A stretch of DNA of 58,208 bases. Source: a virus. The stretch is from positions 1-58,208 of the IMG/VR virus record IMGVR_UViG_3300032323_003414; one strand, 5' to 3'. The position numbers and the translations under genes were made by a program. Under the pieces are notes generated by a model. That model did not search any database and was not told the origin of the DNA. It saw only the letters and a list, made by a program, of their open reading frames with translations. This document shows, one piece after another, positions 47,275 to 55,908 of the stretch; the stretch's first letter is position 1, and every line of letters begins with the position of its first letter.

Positions 47275-48175
47275 AATAACCCTTGTGATGCTACCGGAGT
47301 ACGTGAGTGCATTCGCTATGAAGCACCTACGTTCAGTATTTTCTCAATGGTTTGAATTTACCAACTATGAATCAGGAAAAGCCTACGGTCGTGAGTGTGT
47401 GTTTATTACGCATCACGATAAAGATCAAGTTCTAGCCGATCATCTTTGGCAACAGGGTTGCAAAGTGGCAGTAGAAGAGCTATGGGAATATCCTAGAACA
47501 CACCCTCGTTATTATACTATCAATTGTTCCAAATGGTTTTGGTTTAACGAAGCATTTTGGTACATGTCTTTGGGCTACGATCGTTATTACCCAACAAGAA
47601 AATTTTCCAAATTGGCGTTGATGCCAATGGGCAGGCGCCGTCCGTTTAGAGATCAGATTGTTGAACAGTTGGGTCCTATGTTGGATTTATTTGTATGGAG
47701 TTACTACGATCGCATGTTGCCCAATGATCTACCACTGGAACAAAGAGAGCCCGGCGACAAAATGGCCTGGACACGACATTTCAATCCAGACTGGTACGAC
47801 AACACTAGTTTTAGTTTAGTGGTAGAGACTCAAGTCACTGGCGTAGACTTTGTCACAGAAAAAACCTGGAAGCCCATTGCATACATGCACCCATTTTTGA
47901 TTCTTGGCCCAAATGGCACATTAAAAAATCTACGATCCTGGGGGTTCGAGACCTATGATAACTTGTTTGACGAAAGCTATGATTTGGTAGACTTTGACAA
48001 AGGCAAACTAGACATCATCATTGACAATGTTAAAAATTTTCAACCTTCCACCTACGACGATGAAACAAGAGATAGAGTGGCTTTTAATAAAAATAGATTT
48101 TTTAGCACACACATTATTAAAACGCAAATAAAGAAAGACATCGTAGATCCGTTGCAGGAGTTTATCAATGAGTAA
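47267..48175 (+). CDS. 'TEK' family putative glycosyltransferase (copy 2)
   Basis: 302 residues from the ATG at 47267, which has GAGG just upstream; TTG 47252 and ATG 47258 are alternatives. The N-terminal half has a Rossmann-like start (ITLVMLPEYVSAF). The C-terminal part reads FSLVVETQVTGVDFVTEKTWKPIAYMHPFLILG, then LRSWGFETYDNLFDESYD, the TEK signature. It is much closer to the two minus-strand copies at 53663 and 54859 than to copy 1 in this motif. It overlaps the radical SAM genes on both sides. Donor and acceptor are unknown. Confidence 0.6.
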   Translation: MNKITLVMLPEYVSAFAMKHLRSVFSQWFEFTNYESGKAYGRECVFITHHDKDQVLADHLWQQGCKVAVEELWEYPRTHPRYYTINCSKWFWFNEAFWYMSLGYDRYYPTRKFSKLALMPMGRRRPFRDQIVEQLGPMLDLFVWSYYDRMLPNDLPLEQREPGDKMAWTRHFNPDWYDNTSFSLVVETQVTGVDFVTEKTWKPIAYMHPFLILGPNGTLKNLRSWGFETYDNLFDESYDLVDFDKGKLDIIIDNVKNFQPSTYDDETRDRVAFNKNRFFSTHIIKTQIKKDIVDPLQEFINE

Positions 48176-49469
48176 ACCCGATACATTATGCATGGCACCG
48201 TGGACTCACACCTACCTGAGCCCGCAAACAGAACGTCGGTTGTGCTGTGCATCAAGAGAACCTGCACAAAATTTTGAACAGTATATTGACACTGCTGCCG
48301 GCACTGGAAAATATATTCCGATCACACTAGAAGATCATTGGAACAGTGAACACATGAAGTCGGTGCGTCGACGCATGATGGCAGGAGAAACTTTGCCAGA
48401 ATGTGCAGTGTGCAACGAAAAGTTATTAAATACTGACGTCTATCGCAGTTATTTTTGGGGATTGTTTGGTCACAAGTATGATCAAGTCATGCAAGAAACC
48501 ACACCAGACGGCGTCACTACAATGAAACCTGTGAGTTGGGACTATAGATTTTCCAACTTGTGTAATTTTAAATGTCGTATGTGTGGCGACATGCTTTCAA
48601 GTTCGTGGGAAAGCGAACAACGCAAGCATGACATGGTTGACTGGACTAATCCCAAAAACAACTGGATGCGTCCTGAAGTCAAACGTGAAATCACAAAGTT
48701 TCAAGACACACAGATAGAAGCAGAGTTTGCCCAAGCAGTTGAAGAACACCGTGTTGAAGAGATTTATTGGGTAGGCGGAGAACCGCTGATGTACGAACAG
48801 CATTGGCGTTATATGAAAAGAATTATTGAACTAGGTGACGGACCAAAACTTTATGCAAGATACAATACCAACCTTAGCCGCGTGGATTATAATGGGATTA
48901 GTCTTTATCGTGATTTGTTATCAAATATACGTGACTTCCAAATCTGTGCAAGCATCGACGGAACAGGACAAATCGGAGAATACATCAGAACCGGTCTGGC
49001 CTGGCCCGTATTTTTAGAAAATTTCAAACGTGGTTTAGAGATAGCACGTCATCGTAGACAAATGCGACTGGACTTTACGTTGACTCTGCCCGGCTTGTTT
49101 GAAGTAGAAAACATGCAACGCATTGCCAATGAACTAGGAGTTGATATCTTGGCCAAAGTAGTATTTGCGTTTACTCCAGACATTGTAATGAGCCCGTTAG
49201 CACTGCCCAGAGAGCTATTGAATCGCACTGTTGATCGTTTGATTCCTACCACACATGGTGCTTTAACAGATGTGCTACTACAACTTAAGAATCGCCCTAA
49301 CTTTGAAGAACAATGGCCAGATCAATATCAGGCAGGCCTTGCAAAAGGCAAGACACGTGTGTTAAAATTAGAACAGATAAGGAATGATTCGTTCACTATG
49401 AACGACATATTAAAACAAGATGCAGACATATATGCCTGGTGGCAAGACATTAGACCAAGTAACAATTGA
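48168..49469 (+). CDS. N-terminal-twitch radical SAM protein (operon copy 5)
   Basis: 433 residues. LCMAPW (Cys8), LCC (Cys26/27) and CAVC (79-82) precede the SAM-cluster motif CNFKCRMC at 132-139. VGGEPLMYEQHW follows, then CASIDGTGQIGEYIRTG. The spacing between CC and CxxC is about ten residues longer than in copies 3 and 4. It belongs to the CC-pair subgroup. It overlaps the preceding TEK gene by eight bases and the following unknown gene by about 50, the longest overlap in the operon. Confidence 0.85.
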   Translation: MSKPDTLCMAPWTHTYLSPQTERRLCCASREPAQNFEQYIDTAAGTGKYIPITLEDHWNSEHMKSVRRRMMAGETLPECAVCNEKLLNTDVYRSYFWGLFGHKYDQVMQETTPDGVTTMKPVSWDYRFSNLCNFKCRMCGDMLSSSWESEQRKHDMVDWTNPKNNWMRPEVKREITKFQDTQIEAEFAQAVEEHRVEEIYWVGGEPLMYEQHWRYMKRIIELGDGPKLYARYNTNLSRVDYNGISLYRDLLSNIRDFQICASIDGTGQIGEYIRTGLAWPVFLENFKRGLEIARHRRQMRLDFTLTLPGLFEVENMQRIANELGVDILAKVVFAFTPDIVMSPLALPRELLNRTVDRLIPTTHGALTDVLLQLKNRPNFEEQWPDQYQAGLAKGKTRVLKLEQIRNDSFTMNDILKQDADIYAWWQDIRPSNN

Positions 49470-50520
49470 GCTTAAGAACAGAGAAACACAAGAACTGTTT
49501 CCTGTGCGTGTCAATGTGTTCGACAACTCACTGAGTCGTAAATGGCTCACAGCTCTCAATGAACTGTTACAACAAAACTATCATTTAGAAAAAAACTATT
49601 GTTTCTTTGGCTTTGTTGATCATAAAAGAAACGGTTGGCACATACTCAATGAAGTAAATCGTAGCATTGACGCTATTAACCGCGCTGAGCTTGGATACCA
49701 TATCGACGATTACTTTGATATGAACAACACTATCACAGACGATCCCATAGATGGTCGCGCAGTGGGTCGCAATGTACGTCAGGAAAAGCTCAACTGGTTA
49801 CACAGATACTTTGAAGATTTGCAAGGTGTCAGCGGAGCTCCTAAAGAATATTATCTGCGAGCAGACTCTGCCACACGTTGGCATATACGTCAGCTTAACT
49901 TGTTGTGTCACGAATTTGAATCCTGGGCACTGAGTTATCGTAAACAAATAGAAGCACCTGAATGGCAACGTCCTAGTCAATTGATGTGTTGGCTAAATGC
50001 TCCACGCTTTGTGTTAGATGAGGCTGACTATGAACTGTTTGGTATAGAAACAATCAATAGACCTCTGGGTGGAGTGTTTGTTGGAGTAAACAAAGCAGTA
50101 GGAAAACATCATTGGGAAGTATTTCAGGACGAGGGCAGAGACAGTAGAGTTGGCGAGTTAGTATCAACCACCCTACGCAGTCAAACTGAAGCCGCTGGTG
50201 ACTTTGATATAGAGTGGGCCAATAACCCAGGCAACTATGAATGGCAAAAGATACGATTGAAAGAATTTCGTGAATGGCTTGCGGTGAATGGGTTTAATCC
50301 TGACGATCCTGCACTGACCATCGGCCATCCACAAATTGGACAAGTCGACCTAATAGATACATTCTGGACAAATGATTATCAAGCTATTTGGAAACGCCTA
50401 AATACACATCTTGATGTGTACAGTGTGCGTACCACGGATGCTCGCGCAGTCTACGACTATTGCTGGAGCGATCCAGACCATGCACAACGTCAGATCAATA
50501 TTATAGGAAGCAACAAATGA
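49420..50520 (+). CDS. Unknown protein in the radical SAM operon (366 residues)
   Basis: I do not recognise this protein. It begins ~50 bases inside the preceding radical SAM gene; ATG codons at 49420 and 49432 are both possible and neither has a clear ribosome site. Visible blocks are VRVNVFDNSLSRKWLTAL, HRYFEDLQG, CHEFESWALSYRKQ, LNAPRFVLDEADYELFG and NRPLGGVFVGVNKAVGKHHWEVFQ. There is no signal peptide, transmembrane segment or known catalytic motif. It is Trp- and His-rich. Its fixed place between the last radical SAM gene and the carbamoyltransferase makes it a candidate partner, acceptor or new enzyme in the pathway. Confidence 0.7.
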   Translation: MQTYMPGGKTLDQVTIELKNRETQELFPVRVNVFDNSLSRKWLTALNELLQQNYHLEKNYCFFGFVDHKRNGWHILNEVNRSIDAINRAELGYHIDDYFDMNNTITDDPIDGRAVGRNVRQEKLNWLHRYFEDLQGVSGAPKEYYLRADSATRWHIRQLNLLCHEFESWALSYRKQIEAPEWQRPSQLMCWLNAPRFVLDEADYELFGIETINRPLGGVFVGVNKAVGKHHWEVFQDEGRDSRVGELVSTTLRSQTEAAGDFDIEWANNPGNYEWQKIRLKEFREWLAVNGFNPDDPALTIGHPQIGQVDLIDTFWTNDYQAIWKRLNTHLDVYSVRTTDARAVYDYCWSDPDHAQRQINIIGSNK

Positions 50521-50618
50521 AATGGTTACGCAACTTGATCAATAGGATCAAACTTGAAATACGTTATCGTAAAAAATTAAAAGAACTTCGCAAACGAGAT
50601 CCTTTCATCTACAAATGA
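50517..50618 (+). CDS. 33-residue basic peptide
   Basis: A short gene joined by ATGA overlaps to the gene before and to the carbamoyltransferase after it, which strongly supports translation. The peptide is MKWLRNLINRIKLEIRYRKK followed by LKELRKRDPFIYK: about 40% Lys/Arg, an amphipathic helix and a DPFIYK tail. Small proteins of this style (a basic helix ending in DPFIY-K/E) are, to my recollection, widespread in cyanophage-like genomes. It lacks cysteine, serine and threonine, which weighs against most thioether or glycosylated peptide products; the two tyrosines and the lysines could still be modified. The function is unknown. Confidence 0.7.
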   Translation: MKWLRNLINRIKLEIRYRKKLKELRKRDPFIYK

Positions 50619-52099
50619 AACACATACTTGGTATCAGTGCAGGGTTCCACGATGCGGCAGCCACAGTCATCAACTCAGATGGTGAAATAGTTTTTGCCGG
50701 CCACTCAGAACGCTACAGCAAAGTCAAGAATGATTCTAACTTATGTGATGCACTGTTGTCTGAATTGTGCAAGTGGCAGTACAATACTGTGGCCTGGTAC
50801 GAACGGCCTTGGCTACATAATTTACGGCAGTTATATTCTGGACAACAGATCACAGAGCCCTGGACTACACGTGGCGCACTTCGCAAGCACCTAGGTGCAT
50901 GGTATCAACACCCTGCAAAAAATGAAGTCAGCTACCCACATCATCTAAGTCATGCTGCCGCAGGATTTCAAACAAGTCCGTACACCAAGGCCACAGTGAT
51001 TGTAATTGATGCCATTGGTGAATGGGACACTATCAGTATTTGGGGTGCGCATTATGTTGATGGCAAGGCCAAGTATCATCGGCTATGGGGACAACGATAC
51101 CCACACAGCATTGGATTATTTTATACAGCAATCACGCAACGTGTTGGCCTACGTCCACTAGACGAAGAATACATTACCATGGGCATGGCTGCCTACGGTG
51201 AACGTGGATTCAGTGAGCTACTTAAACACGATTTTGTCGACAATGATTGGGACATGACATTTAAACAAAATCTACATGCTGGTGTAGATCCTAAATATTT
51301 AGACTATATCAGCAACTATGACTTGGCCGCAGGCGCACAAGATCTAGTTGAAACCTTGATATATAATGTAATGCAACGTGCCAGAGACTTTGGCTGGTCA
51401 CGCAATTTGGTTTACATGGGCGGTGTTGCTTTAAATTGTTTGGCAAATAGAAACCTAGGAAATTATTTTGATAACATTTGGATTATGCCTAATCCTGGCG
51501 ATGCTGGCAGTAGTCTGGGCAGTGCGGCGCTGGCTTACGGAAAACAGATACATTGGAAAAACGCCTTTCTTGGTCATGACATTCCTGGTGCTTATCCTGT
51601 CGATAATATTATCGACGAGCTTTTGGTCAATAAAATTGTTGGTGTGGCCAGTGGTCGTGCAGAGTTTGGCCCCAGAGCCTTGGGAAACAGAAGTCTGCTT
51701 GCAGACCCCCGCGGCCCAGAAATAAAAGATCGTGTAAATGAAATCAAACGTCGCCAACAATTTAGACCGTTCGCTCCAGTAATACTAGAAGAGTGTGTCA
51801 ACGATTATTTTGACATGCCTCAAAACTACACAAGCAGTCCGTACATGCAGGTAGTAGCACATTGCCGTCATCCTGACCAGTTTCCAGCAATTATACATGT
51901 AGATGGTACTAGCCGTGTACAAACTGTGAGCAAAGATTGTGGATCGGGCATTAGACAACTGCTAGAGAGGTGGTATGTGGAAACAGGATGTCCCATGTTG
52001 CTTAACACCAGTTTAAACATACGTGGTGAACCCATGGTCAACGATCGAGCAGATGCCGATCGCTTTGAACAACTGTATGGAGTAAAGGTCTGTAGTTAA
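50615..52099 (+). CDS. Carbamoyltransferase (NodU/CmcH family)
   Basis: 494 residues with the two family domains. The N-terminal Kae1-like domain starts ILGISAGFHDAAATVI and holds the metal-binding HHLSHAA motif at 109-115. A YMGGVALNCLANR segment follows near 268. The C-terminal YrdC-like-positioned domain carries EFGPRALGNRSLLADPR (about 350-366), KRRQQFRPFAP and NTSLNIRGEPMV near 465. These enzymes transfer a carbamoyl group from carbamoyl phosphate, through carbamoyl-AMP, to hydroxyls of sugars or antibiotics. At ~494 residues it is slightly shorter than NodU. Its placement after five radical SAM genes and before a GT25 gene implies an O-carbamoylated glycan or metabolite. Confidence 0.9.
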   Translation: MKHILGISAGFHDAAATVINSDGEIVFAGHSERYSKVKNDSNLCDALLSELCKWQYNTVAWYERPWLHNLRQLYSGQQITEPWTTRGALRKHLGAWYQHPAKNEVSYPHHLSHAAAGFQTSPYTKATVIVIDAIGEWDTISIWGAHYVDGKAKYHRLWGQRYPHSIGLFYTAITQRVGLRPLDEEYITMGMAAYGERGFSELLKHDFVDNDWDMTFKQNLHAGVDPKYLDYISNYDLAAGAQDLVETLIYNVMQRARDFGWSRNLVYMGGVALNCLANRNLGNYFDNIWIMPNPGDAGSSLGSAALAYGKQIHWKNAFLGHDIPGAYPVDNIIDELLVNKIVGVASGRAEFGPRALGNRSLLADPRGPEIKDRVNEIKRRQQFRPFAPVILEECVNDYFDMPQNYTSSPYMQVVAHCRHPDQFPAIIHVDGTSRVQTVSKDCGSGIRQLLERWYVETGCPMLLNTSLNIRGEPMVNDRADADRFEQLYGVKVCS

Positions 52100-52680
52100 T
52101 GAATCAACCTCATTGCTATGTAATTGCACACCCAACATCACGAGTTGTCAATGATTGCATAGCAAGTCTTAAAAAACATGGATGGGCATTTGAAGTCTTT
52201 CCAGCAGTAAATGGTCATACAGTCACAGAACAAACTTGGAAGTCCGTTGGGGTACAAATGTCAAGTAACGGAAAAATGCCACGTAGACCAGGAGCACAAG
52301 GTTGTTGGATAAGTCACTGGCGTTTGTGGAATCGCTGTGTAGACACTGACCGACCCATAGTTATCTTGGAACATGATGCCGTAGTAACAGCACCTTGGCC
52401 CACTGATCTAGATATTGAATCAACTCTAGTAAAACTTTATACAACTGCAGAATGCAAAGTTAATCCAGCATTTGGTCTTTGGAGTAAAGGGTCGTATGCT
52501 TATACATTAACACCTGCACAAGCGCAACGTTTGATTGACTATGCTCGCACCAACGGTGCGCAAGCAGTAGACAAACATCTAGGAGAGCAAGTGTTGCCTT
52601 GGAGATTTCATTCCAAAGATTTGATTGTGCTCAACCCGCATAGAGGTAAAAGCACAACTTCATCAAAGATAAGTTTCTAA
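52099..52680 (+). CDS. GT25-type glycosyltransferase
   Basis: 193 residues. PRRPGAQGCWISHWRLWNRC (62-80) and IVILEHDAVV (87-96) match the GT25 (Lex1/LPS galactosyltransferase) pattern, in which GC..SH precedes an E-x-D motif. Here the motif is EHD at 91-93. The WSKGSYAYTLTPAQAQRLID segment near 133 also fits the family. The acceptor is unknown. The start overlaps the carbamoyltransferase stop by one base. The 3' end overlaps the converging amidinotransferase gene by 18 bases, so the plus operon ends here. Confidence 0.8.
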   Translation: MNQPHCYVIAHPTSRVVNDCIASLKKHGWAFEVFPAVNGHTVTEQTWKSVGVQMSSNGKMPRRPGAQGCWISHWRLWNRCVDTDRPIVILEHDAVVTAPWPTDLDIESTLVKLYTTAECKVNPAFGLWSKGSYAYTLTPAQAQRLIDYARTNGAQAVDKHLGEQVLPWRFHSKDLIVLNPHRGKSTTSSKISF

Positions 52681-53691
52681 TCCGCCACGACGGCGTATGT
52701 CTTGAGTACAGCAACTTACTCCACCGTCCCAGAAATAACTGTGTCGTAGTTCGGCAATGATAGGATTGATCTTATGCTTGGTACAAAAATCAAATACCTG
52801 TTTGTTGTAGGCACTAAAAATAACATTTTCTTCGTCTAGTACCAGGCAGTTTACATCAAACACAGTTTCACTGACAAAACCAGTCCACTTATTCAGGTAG
52901 TCGTCAACAAAGGTTGAAAACTCTGGAGTAGGTGTTTGACCTTGAACATACCAACGTCCATTAAAATTTTCTTCCTTGAACTTGCCAACTTCCATGGCTG
53001 CCCAAATTGAGCTGTCCCAAACCTTGCAAACTTCCCAATTGGGAAAGTCTCTTTCAAAATTTAAATTCTGATCGTGTTTACTTGATAGTATCACACCAGG
53101 TTTTAATATAGCAAATACAGCATCGCCATGTCCATCTGTGACTGCTTCATGTATGCGATATTCAGGACCCAATACAGTGTCTACAATCCAACGGGTCTGT
53201 TCAGGTTTTAAGAAGTCACTGTTATCAAAAAATACATCACGCCCTACACGCACAATACAACTGGCCGAAGCTCCGTTTAAAATGCAATCGTCTTTCCAAG
53301 TACCACCGTGCGGATCAATTACTTGATTGCCATATAGCCGACAAATATTGTCAAGTTCGTTGATTGGTAACACTCTTAGCAATTTTTGTCCCAATGAAAT
53401 TTGCCAATCTCTAGGTGTGAGTGGCGGTAACGGCGCACCAAACCCTTGTGTTTGTGCTAATTGAAATATGTCTTTGTTAGGCAATTCAGGACGACGCACT
53501 GTGGCGCCATAGGTTTCAATGATCTTTTGTAGATTATCTAAATCTTCTTTGGTCTCAGATAAGATTTGTTGTAATTGATTGCGTACCTGCGGGCTTTCAA
53601 TAAAATCAAAATATTCAGGGTCATAGGCCCGCCCTACAATAACTTCTTCTAAGGGTTGCCAACTAGTATAACTGTTTACTAAGGGTTGCAT
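52663..53691 (-). CDS. Amidinotransferase-family protein
   Basis: 342 residues from the ATG at 53691; a TTG at 53709 would add six. SWQPLEEVIVGRAYDP (10-25) is the typical start of the glycine/inosamine amidinotransferase family. A TPRD segment (92-95), GHGDAVF with His188 and Asp190, and GGVSCCTQDIRR with the likely nucleophile at Cys327 or Cys328 complete the catalytic set. These enzymes move an amidino group from arginine to an amine, making guanidino compounds as in creatine or streptomycin synthesis. The amine acceptor here is unknown. It is the last gene of a three-gene leftward unit. Confidence 0.85.
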   Translation of the reverse strand: MQPLVNSYTSWQPLEEVIVGRAYDPEYFDFIESPQVRNQLQQILSETKEDLDNLQKIIETYGATVRRPELPNKDIFQLAQTQGFGAPLPPLTPRDWQISLGQKLLRVLPINELDNICRLYGNQVIDPHGGTWKDDCILNGASASCIVRVGRDVFFDNSDFLKPEQTRWIVDTVLGPEYRIHEAVTDGHGDAVFAILKPGVILSSKHDQNLNFERDFPNWEVCKVWDSSIWAAMEVGKFKEENFNGRWYVQGQTPTPEFSTFVDDYLNKWTGFVSETVFDVNCLVLDEENVIFSAYNKQVFDFCTKHKINPIIAELRHSYFWDGGVSCCTQDIRRRGGLETYL

Positions 53692-54868
53692 ATTGTTGAG
53701 TTCTTTCAAGTAGGGTATTTAAACGGTCCGTCTTGGGAGCTAAAAATAACTGCTGATTGTGTAGTAAGTCCTGTTGACAGTCAATGTACATCTGATGCAA
53801 ATCAATTGACATCAACCTTTCAAATTCTTTAAACGCACGGTCCCAACGCTGGGTATTGTCTTCTATAGAATCGTAACTGTGATCAATCACATGATCAAAA
53901 GTACGATAGCCCATTTGTTGTAATTTTGCAATGGTACCCACAGCGCCAAATATAATAAAAGGTTGGCTGTGTTTGATTGGCTTAAATGTTTTTTCTGTTA
54001 GAAATACGCCACCACTTTGATCGCAGTCAAGATGTGTTTCCAATACAACATTGAGGTAGCTGTCTTCAAAGTGTTCTTTCACAGTTGATGAATATAAATT
54101 GTGTTGAGCACTATCTAATTCATCGGCAATAAACGGGCATTGAGATAGAAAATTGTTTACTTTGTCGAATAACCCAACAAAGTTTAAAATACGCACAGGG
54201 GACTCACGCCAGTGTTCTCCGGTGCTTAGATCGCTGTTGTAAGAAAAGTACCCGTCCTGATGAAGCCCTTGATCCCAGATTCTTGCCATTGTGGCTGCTC
54301 GCCACCACTTGTGTGTTCTTACTAACGCTGTAAATTTTTTTGATCTAGGGCGAGTGTGAAACTCAATAGGTGCATCTTTATTTCTTAATTGATACAAACA
54401 TTCATCATCAGCAAAGTAATGAAATCTAGGAATACCATCAGCTGAGCTATTTGCACTGGTAAACTGTACGCATTCCATGGGTACTTCATGCTTGGCTGCA
54501 AGTTGTCTCAGATGCTGTTGTATCTTTTGGGGGTTATCAGCTTCACTGTAAAAGAACCATATGGTCATACTTTTAGATCTTAATTTTTCTCTAATGATTG
54601 ATGGAATAATAGCAAACCAATCAACTCCAAAGTCAAAATAACTAATACTTATAGGGTACAATGTTTGTTTTGTTGCCTGGGTCCAAGGAACAAACTTATA
54701 ATCAATGCCATTGCTATCTAGATATTCAAAAAAATGCACAGGTTCACTGTAAGGCCAATTTGTGCTAAATTGTCTCCACTCCGGAGTGTATGGTTGGGCC
54801 TGCCAGGTTGCGGCATTGGGATACGGTTTTCCGTTGATAATGTTATCTATACAAAATGTCAAAGCCAT
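53663..54868 (-). CDS. 'TEK' family putative glycosyltransferase (copy 3)
   Basis: 401 residues. The first ~150 residues include a Rossmann-like MTIWFFYSEADNP strand. A middle part reads KKFTALVRTHKWWRAATMARIW. The C-terminal SYLNVVLETHLDCDQSGGVFLTEKTFKPIKHSQPFIIFG, then MGYRTFDHVIDHSYD, is the TEK signature near 280-345. In this copy the DESYD motif is DHSYD. Glycosyl transfer is inferred from resemblance to GT-B donor-binding ends, not proven. It is coupled to copy 4 upstream (ten-base overlap) and to the amidinotransferase downstream. Confidence 0.6.
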   Translation of the reverse strand: MALTFCIDNIINGKPYPNAATWQAQPYTPEWRQFSTNWPYSEPVHFFEYLDSNGIDYKFVPWTQATKQTLYPISISYFDFGVDWFAIIPSIIREKLRSKSMTIWFFYSEADNPQKIQQHLRQLAAKHEVPMECVQFTSANSSADGIPRFHYFADDECLYQLRNKDAPIEFHTRPRSKKFTALVRTHKWWRAATMARIWDQGLHQDGYFSYNSDLSTGEHWRESPVRILNFVGLFDKVNNFLSQCPFIADELDSAQHNLYSSTVKEHFEDSYLNVVLETHLDCDQSGGVFLTEKTFKPIKHSQPFIIFGAVGTIAKLQQMGYRTFDHVIDHSYDSIEDNTQRWDRAFKEFERLMSIDLHQMYIDCQQDLLHNQQLFLAPKTDRLNTLLERTQQYATLSKQLY

Positions 54869-55908
54869 GATTTCATCATTGTGGTTAATTCAGACCATAA
54901 TAAGTTTTCAAAATTTTGACTGTAGAACCAATTAAAGTTATGTTCCACTACAGGAATCAATGCCTGCTGTAACTGCTGTTTTTCTTTCATTGAAAGATTA
55001 TCAAGTTCTTTTAAAAGTTTTCCAATCTTTAAGATTCTAGTATCATCATTAGACTCATCGTAGGATTCATCCCAGAAGTTGCTGAATGTTTTAAATCCGT
55101 ATCTTTTGAGATATTCTAAACTGCCCTGTGTTGACACCAGTACAAACGGTTGTTGCATTACAATAGGTTTAAATGTTTTTTCGGTTAAGTGAAGTTTTTT
55201 TCCGTAATAGGCAGTTTCAGTTATCACATGTAACAACGTTTGATCAGCCAACGACCACATGTCAATGGCATGGCTATTCTTGGCGTAGTCGGTTCCTGTG
55301 TCAATTTTCAAAGGAAGGTCAACGCTGGCCAAATTTATATTGTATTCTTTGCATAATTCTGCCACTGTTTTGTTTTCGTATGGGCATTGATCAGGAAAAC
55401 TTACTAAATTGTTATAAACTAATTCTCGATCAACCAGCTCGCTTAATAGTTCAAGTCGGTGACGCCGTTTCCCTCCAATGATGTTGTTTGGGCATAAAAA
55501 TGTTTTGTTAATGTTTCTATGCCTAAATGGAGTGTACAAGCAAGTGCGATCATACCCACGATACCAATCCAATGCGGCCCAGCCATGAAAGAAATAATAT
55601 GAGCTGTCAAAACCATAAGTATTACACACCCATTTAACTGAATCGCTTTCGGCTTCAGATGTTACTATGGTGTATGGCCCGTTTTTATAAACAGACAAAT
55701 ACTGATCAAAAAAACTTGAAATCAATTCGTGCTGTAATAGCTCCTGATCCCAAAATAACATTCTTCTTTTTGCAAAAACTTCCGAGTTGCACAAGTCAGA
55801 AAATGCGCTGGATCCAAAAGGGTCAAACCATTGTATATCTAAATTGAGAGAATTTGATTGCGAAAATTTAACAAAGATGTTATAATAAATTTCATCGATA
55901 CGAATCAT
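54859..55908 (-). CDS. 'TEK' family putative glycosyltransferase (copy 4)
   Basis: 349 residues. It begins MIRIDEIYYNIF. A middle FLCPNNIIGGKRRHRLELLSEL block resembles the TALVRTHKWWR block of copy 3. The C-terminal HVITETAYYGKKLHLTEKTFKPIVMQQPFVLVS, then YGFKTFSNFWDESYD, is the full TEK signature near 220-280. Tandem arrangement with copy 3 suggests duplication. Its ATG overlaps the divergent ATG of the next gene (CATG at 55906-55909), so its promoter and ribosome site must lie inside that gene. Confidence 0.6.
   Translation of the reverse strand: MIRIDEIYYNIFVKFSQSNSLNLDIQWFDPFGSSAFSDLCNSEVFAKRRMLFWDQELLQHELISSFFDQYLSVYKNGPYTIVTSEAESDSVKWVCNTYGFDSSYYFFHGWAALDWYRGYDRTCLYTPFRHRNINKTFLCPNNIIGGKRRHRLELLSELVDRELVYNNLVSFPDQCPYENKTVAELCKEYNINLASVDLPLKIDTGTDYAKNSHAIDMWSLADQTLLHVITETAYYGKKLHLTEKTFKPIVMQQPFVLVSTQGSLEYLKRYGFKTFSNFWDESYDESNDDTRILKIGKLLKELDNLSMKEKQQLQQALIPVVEHNFNWFYSQNFENLLWSELTTMMKSWL
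55858..55886 (+). promoter_or_regulatory. Sigma70-like promoter inside the neighbouring gene
   Basis: TTGCGA (55858-55863) and TATAAT (55881-55886) are 17 bases apart on the + strand, inside the 5' end of the minus-strand gene. Transcription would begin near 55893, giving a leader of about 14 bases for the gene at 55907. Confidence 0.5.

Noticed and set aside
38093-52680. The radical SAM/transferase operon as bacterial contamination of a phage contig
   Set aside because: It is contiguous with phage genes, keeps the same overlap style, and related radical SAM genes sit inside the gp47-gp46 operon.
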